Positions 5,236 to 7,891 of a DNA stretch of 7,891 bases are shown here, piece by piece. The translations under genes and the position numbers were made by a program. Position 1 is the first letter of the stretch, and the number at the start of each line of letters is the position of its first letter. Below the pieces are notes generated by a model. That model saw only the letters and a program-made list of their open reading frames with translations, did no database searches and was not told where the DNA came from. Source of the stretch: an uncultured Lachnospiraceae bacterium (GTDB lineage: Bacteria; Bacillota; Clostridia; Lachnospirales; Lachnospiraceae); assembly GCA_945836565.1 (NCBI GenBank), contig CAMALN010000066.1, positions 1-7,891 of the forward strand. The letters are read 5' to 3'.

Positions 5236-7818
5236 ATGGATATTGATAAGTATACGAAGAAATCCTTAGAGGTAATTGAAAATTGTGAAAAGCTTGCATA
5301 TGAGTACAATAATCAGGAGATAGACCAGGAGCATCTGCTGTATAGCCTGCTTACAGTGGATGATAGTCTTATATCAAAGCTGATTGAGAATATGGGAATA
5401 GATATTGCGAGCTTTTCAAAGGAGGCTGAGAAGCTTGTTGCTTACAGACCAAAGGTATCAGGTGGAAGGCTGTTCACCAGTGATGATTTCTCCAGAGCTT
5501 TAGTTCAGGCAGAGAAGGAAGCTAAGCAGATGGGTGATGAATATATATCTGTCGAGCATATCTTTCTGGGTATCCTGGAGAAAATGAACAAGGCTGTTAA
5601 GGGGCTTATCATGGGCTATGGTATAACCAGAAATAAATTCCTTACGGCCCTTGCCGCTGTAAGAGGAAATAAAAAGGTGCAGAGTGATAATCCGGAGGAT
5701 ACCTATGATGCACTTAATAAGTTTGGCTATGACCTTGTAGAGAGAGCCAGAAACCAGAAGCTTGATCCGGTTATAGGACGTGATACGGAGATTAGAAACA
5801 TCATTCGTATCCTGTCACGTAAGACGAAGAACAATCCTGTTCTTATCGGTGAGCCGGGTGTTGGTAAGACGGCGGCAATAGAAGGCTTGGCACAGCGAAT
5901 AGTTCGTGGTGATGTGCCGGATTCACTGAAGGATAAACAGATATATGCTCTTGATTTGGGCTCGATGCTTGCGGGAGCCAAGTACAGAGGTGAGTTCGAG
6001 GAGCGTCTAAAATCCGTATTGGATGAGGTGAAGTCGTCGAACGGTAACATTATACTGTTTATAGATGAGCTTCATACCATAGTTGGAGCGGGTAAGACAG
6101 AGGGCTCTATGGATGCCGGAAATATGCTGAAGCCTATGCTTGCAAGAGGTGAGCTTCACTGTATCGGTGCAACCACACTTGATGAGTACAGGAAGTATAT
6201 CGAGAAGGATGCTGCTCTAGAGAGACGTTTCCAGCCTGTTATGGTGGATGAGCCTACTGTTGCAGATACCATATCGATATTACGTGGTATCAAGAACAGA
6301 TATGAGGTATTCCATGGTGTCAAGATAAGCGATGGTGCTCTCGTAAGTGCGGCTACACTTTCCAACAGATATATCACTGACCGTTTTCTCCCTGATAAGG
6401 CAATCGATTTGGTGGATGAGGCCTGTGCCATGATTAAGACTGAGCTTGATTCTATGCCGGCAGAGCTGGATGAGATATCCAGAAAGATTATGCAGCTTGA
6501 GATAGAGGAGGCAGCTCTTAAGAATGAGACGGATAATCTGAGTAAGGAAAGACTGGAGGACTTAAAGCAGGAGCTGGAGGCTTTACGTGAGCAGTCTAAG
6601 CAGATGAAGGCTGTATGGGAAAACGAAAAGTCTGCTGTAGAAAATGTCAGAAGGCTTAGAGAGAAGATAGAAGAAGTAAATAACGATATTCAGATTGCCC
6701 AGAGAAATTATGACCTTGAAAAGGCAGCAAAGCTTCAGTATGGAACCCTGCCACAGCTTACCAAGGAGCTTCAGGAGGAAGAGGAAAAGGTAGCGGCTAA
6801 GGAACGCTCATTGGTACATGAGTGTGTAACTGATGAGGAGATTGCCAAGATTATATCCAAGTGGACCGGCATTCCGGTAGCCAAGCTTACTGAGGGCGAA
6901 AAGAATAAGACCTTACATCTGTCCGATGAGCTTCATAAGAGAGTTGTCGGTCAGGATGAGGCAGTAAATCTGGTAAGTGATGCTATCATAAGGTCGAAGG
7001 CGGGTATCAAGGATCCTACAAAGCCTATTGGTTCATTCTTGTTCCTTGGTCCTACAGGAGTAGGTAAGACAGAACTTGCGAAAACTCTTGCGGCAGCCTT
7101 GTTTGACAATGAGAACAATATGGTTCGAATTGATATGAGTGAGTATATGGAGAAGCACAGTGTTGCCAGACTTATCGGAGCGCCTCCGGGATATGTAGGC
7201 TATGATGAAGGTGGCCAGCTTACGGAGGCGGTCAGAAGAAAACCATATTCTGTTGTTCTCTTTGATGAGGTTGAAAAGGCACATCCGGATGTATTTAATG
7301 TATTGCTTCAGGTATTGGATGACGGAAGAATCACTGATTCACAGGGTAAGACAGTAGATTTTAAGAACACTATTCTTATCATGACCTCTAACATAGGTTC
7401 TGATTATCTGCTTGAGGGAATTGGCGATAATGGTGAGATACAGCCTGAGGCGGCAGCAAATGTTATGAACAGTCTAAAGAATCATTTCAGACCGGAATTT
7501 TTGAACCGTCTTGATGAGATAATTATGTTCAAGCCGCTTGATAAGACATCTATAACCGGAATAATTGATTTGCTTGTTGACGACCTTAACAAGCGTATCG
7601 CTGATAAGGAATTAAAGCTTGTTGTAACCGATAAGGCAAAGGAGCATATCTGCGAAGCAGGCTATGATGCACATTACGGTGCACGACCTTTGAAGAGATA
7701 TCTGCAGAAGAATGTTGAAACCCTGGTTGCAAGAAATATCCTGAGCGGAAATGTTCACGCAGGAAGCAATATAATTCTGGACTACGACAATGCCACAGAA
7801 AAATTATATATAAAATAA
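5236..7818 (+). CDS. clpB: ClpB, ATP-dependent protein disaggregase (Hsp104 family)
   Basis: This 860-residue cytoplasmic AAA+ hexamer pulls polypeptides out of aggregates together with DnaK/DnaJ/GrpE. Residues 1-145 form the two-repeat Clp N domain. AAA-1 has Walker A GEPGVGKT (205-212), pore-loop Y250 in KYRG, Walker B with D277-E278 and arginine fingers R330/R331. About 395-530 is the long Glu/Lys-rich coiled-coil middle domain that distinguishes ClpB from ClpA/ClpC. AAA-2 has Walker A GPTGVGKT (605-612), pore-loop Y653 in GYVGYDEGG, Walker B D677-E678, arginine finger R758 and sensor-2 GAR (815-817). All catalytic residues are present and the length is standard. No ClpP-docking IGF/L loop is seen, so it should act without protease. 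The start is set by AAGGAGGG (5220-5227), 8 nt upstream, and an in-frame TAA at 5230-5232. The CIRCE-overlapped promoter predicts HrcA-controlled heat-shock expression. Confidence 0.98.
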   Translation: MDIDKYTKKSLEVIENCEKLAYEYNNQEIDQEHLLYSLLTVDDSLISKLIENMGIDIASFSKEAEKLVAYRPKVSGGRLFTSDDFSRALVQAEKEAKQMGDEYISVEHIFLGILEKMNKAVKGLIMGYGITRNKFLTALAAVRGNKKVQSDNPEDTYDALNKFGYDLVERARNQKLDPVIGRDTEIRNIIRILSRKTKNNPVLIGEPGVGKTAAIEGLAQRIVRGDVPDSLKDKQIYALDLGSMLAGAKYRGEFEERLKSVLDEVKSSNGNIILFIDELHTIVGAGKTEGSMDAGNMLKPMLARGELHCIGATTLDEYRKYIEKDAALERRFQPVMVDEPTVADTISILRGIKNRYEVFHGVKISDGALVSAATLSNRYITDRFLPDKAIDLVDEACAMIKTELDSMPAELDEISRKIMQLEIEEAALKNETDNLSKERLEDLKQELEALREQSKQMKAVWENEKSAVENVRRLREKIEEVNNDIQIAQRNYDLEKAAKLQYGTLPQLTKELQEEEEKVAAKERSLVHECVTDEEIAKIISKWTGIPVAKLTEGEKNKTLHLSDELHKRVVGQDEAVNLVSDAIIRSKAGIKDPTKPIGSFLFLGPTGVGKTELAKTLAAALFDNENNMVRIDMSEYMEKHSVARLIGAPPGYVGYDEGGQLTEAVRRKPYSVVLFDEVEKAHPDVFNVLLQVLDDGRITDSQGKTVDFKNTILIMTSNIGSDYLLEGIGDNGEIQPEAAANVMNSLKNHFRPEFLNRLDEIIMFKPLDKTSITGIIDLLVDDLNKRIADKELKLVVTDKAKEHICEAGYDAHYGARPLKRYLQKNVETLVARNILSGNVHAGSNIILDYDNATEKLYIK

Positions 7819-7891
7819 TTCAAAAACGATTTACAAAAATATATATACAAATTAAGAATATCTAAAATTAAATTTAGTCATAAAGTAAAAA
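7819..7891. other. AT-rich region after clpB, no recognised element
   Basis: The 73 bp to the window end are strongly AT-rich. I see no stable hairpin with a T run and no clear promoter, so the clpB terminator is probably beyond the window. Confidence 0.6.

Noticed and set aside
7862..7877. CTAAA / TTTAG hairpin downstream of clpB
   Set aside because: A 5-bp AT-rich stem without a following T run is expected by chance in such AT-rich sequence.

Overview
The window most likely comes from a low-to-mid-GC Firmicute of class Clostridia, and Lachnospiraceae fits best. The evidence is the rnf gene order C-D-G-E-A-B, strong AGGAGG-type ribosome binding sites 6-8 nt before nearly every start, and a perfect CIRCE operator. 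The family is an inference, and the sequence does not fix a genus.

Layout: (1) Positions 1-3854 (+) hold the end of rnfC followed by rnfD-rnfG (fused in one frame), rnfE, rnfA and rnfB. They are packed with gaps of 17 nt or less, or overlapping stop and start codons, so this is one transcription unit whose promoter lies upstream of the window. The products form the membrane Rnf complex (ferredoxin:NAD+ oxidoreductase), which couples electron transfer from reduced ferredoxin to NAD+ to Na+ or H+ export. (2) A strong hairpin at 3859-3892, with T runs on both strands, ends the rnf operon and probably also the convergent gene. (3) Positions 3974-5053 (-) encode an unrecognised single-pass membrane protein. 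Its N-terminal third is a Gln/Pro/Tyr/Met-rich array of 15-residue repeats (45-bp DNA repeats), followed by a basic stretch, one membrane helix and a C-terminal ectodomain. (4) The 182-bp divergent intergenic region, 5054-5235, holds a promoter for each gene and a CIRCE (HrcA) operator that contains the -35 box of the clpB promoter. (5) Positions 5236-7818 (+) encode full-length ClpB, the Hsp104-type disaggregase. (6) Positions 7819-7891 are AT-rich and show nothing convincing.

The two halves are functionally distinct: membrane energy conservation on the left, protein-quality control on the right. The least ordinary features are the RnfD-RnfG fusion carrying both predicted covalent-FMN threonines on one chain, the extra Cys cluster at the RnfE C-terminus, and the prion-like repeat membrane protein that shares a CIRCE-containing intergenic region with a disaggregase gene. 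I see no mobile element, CRISPR array, tRNA or rRNA. I did not find clear evidence of a wholly new multi-gene system; the repeat protein is the best candidate for something undescribed.
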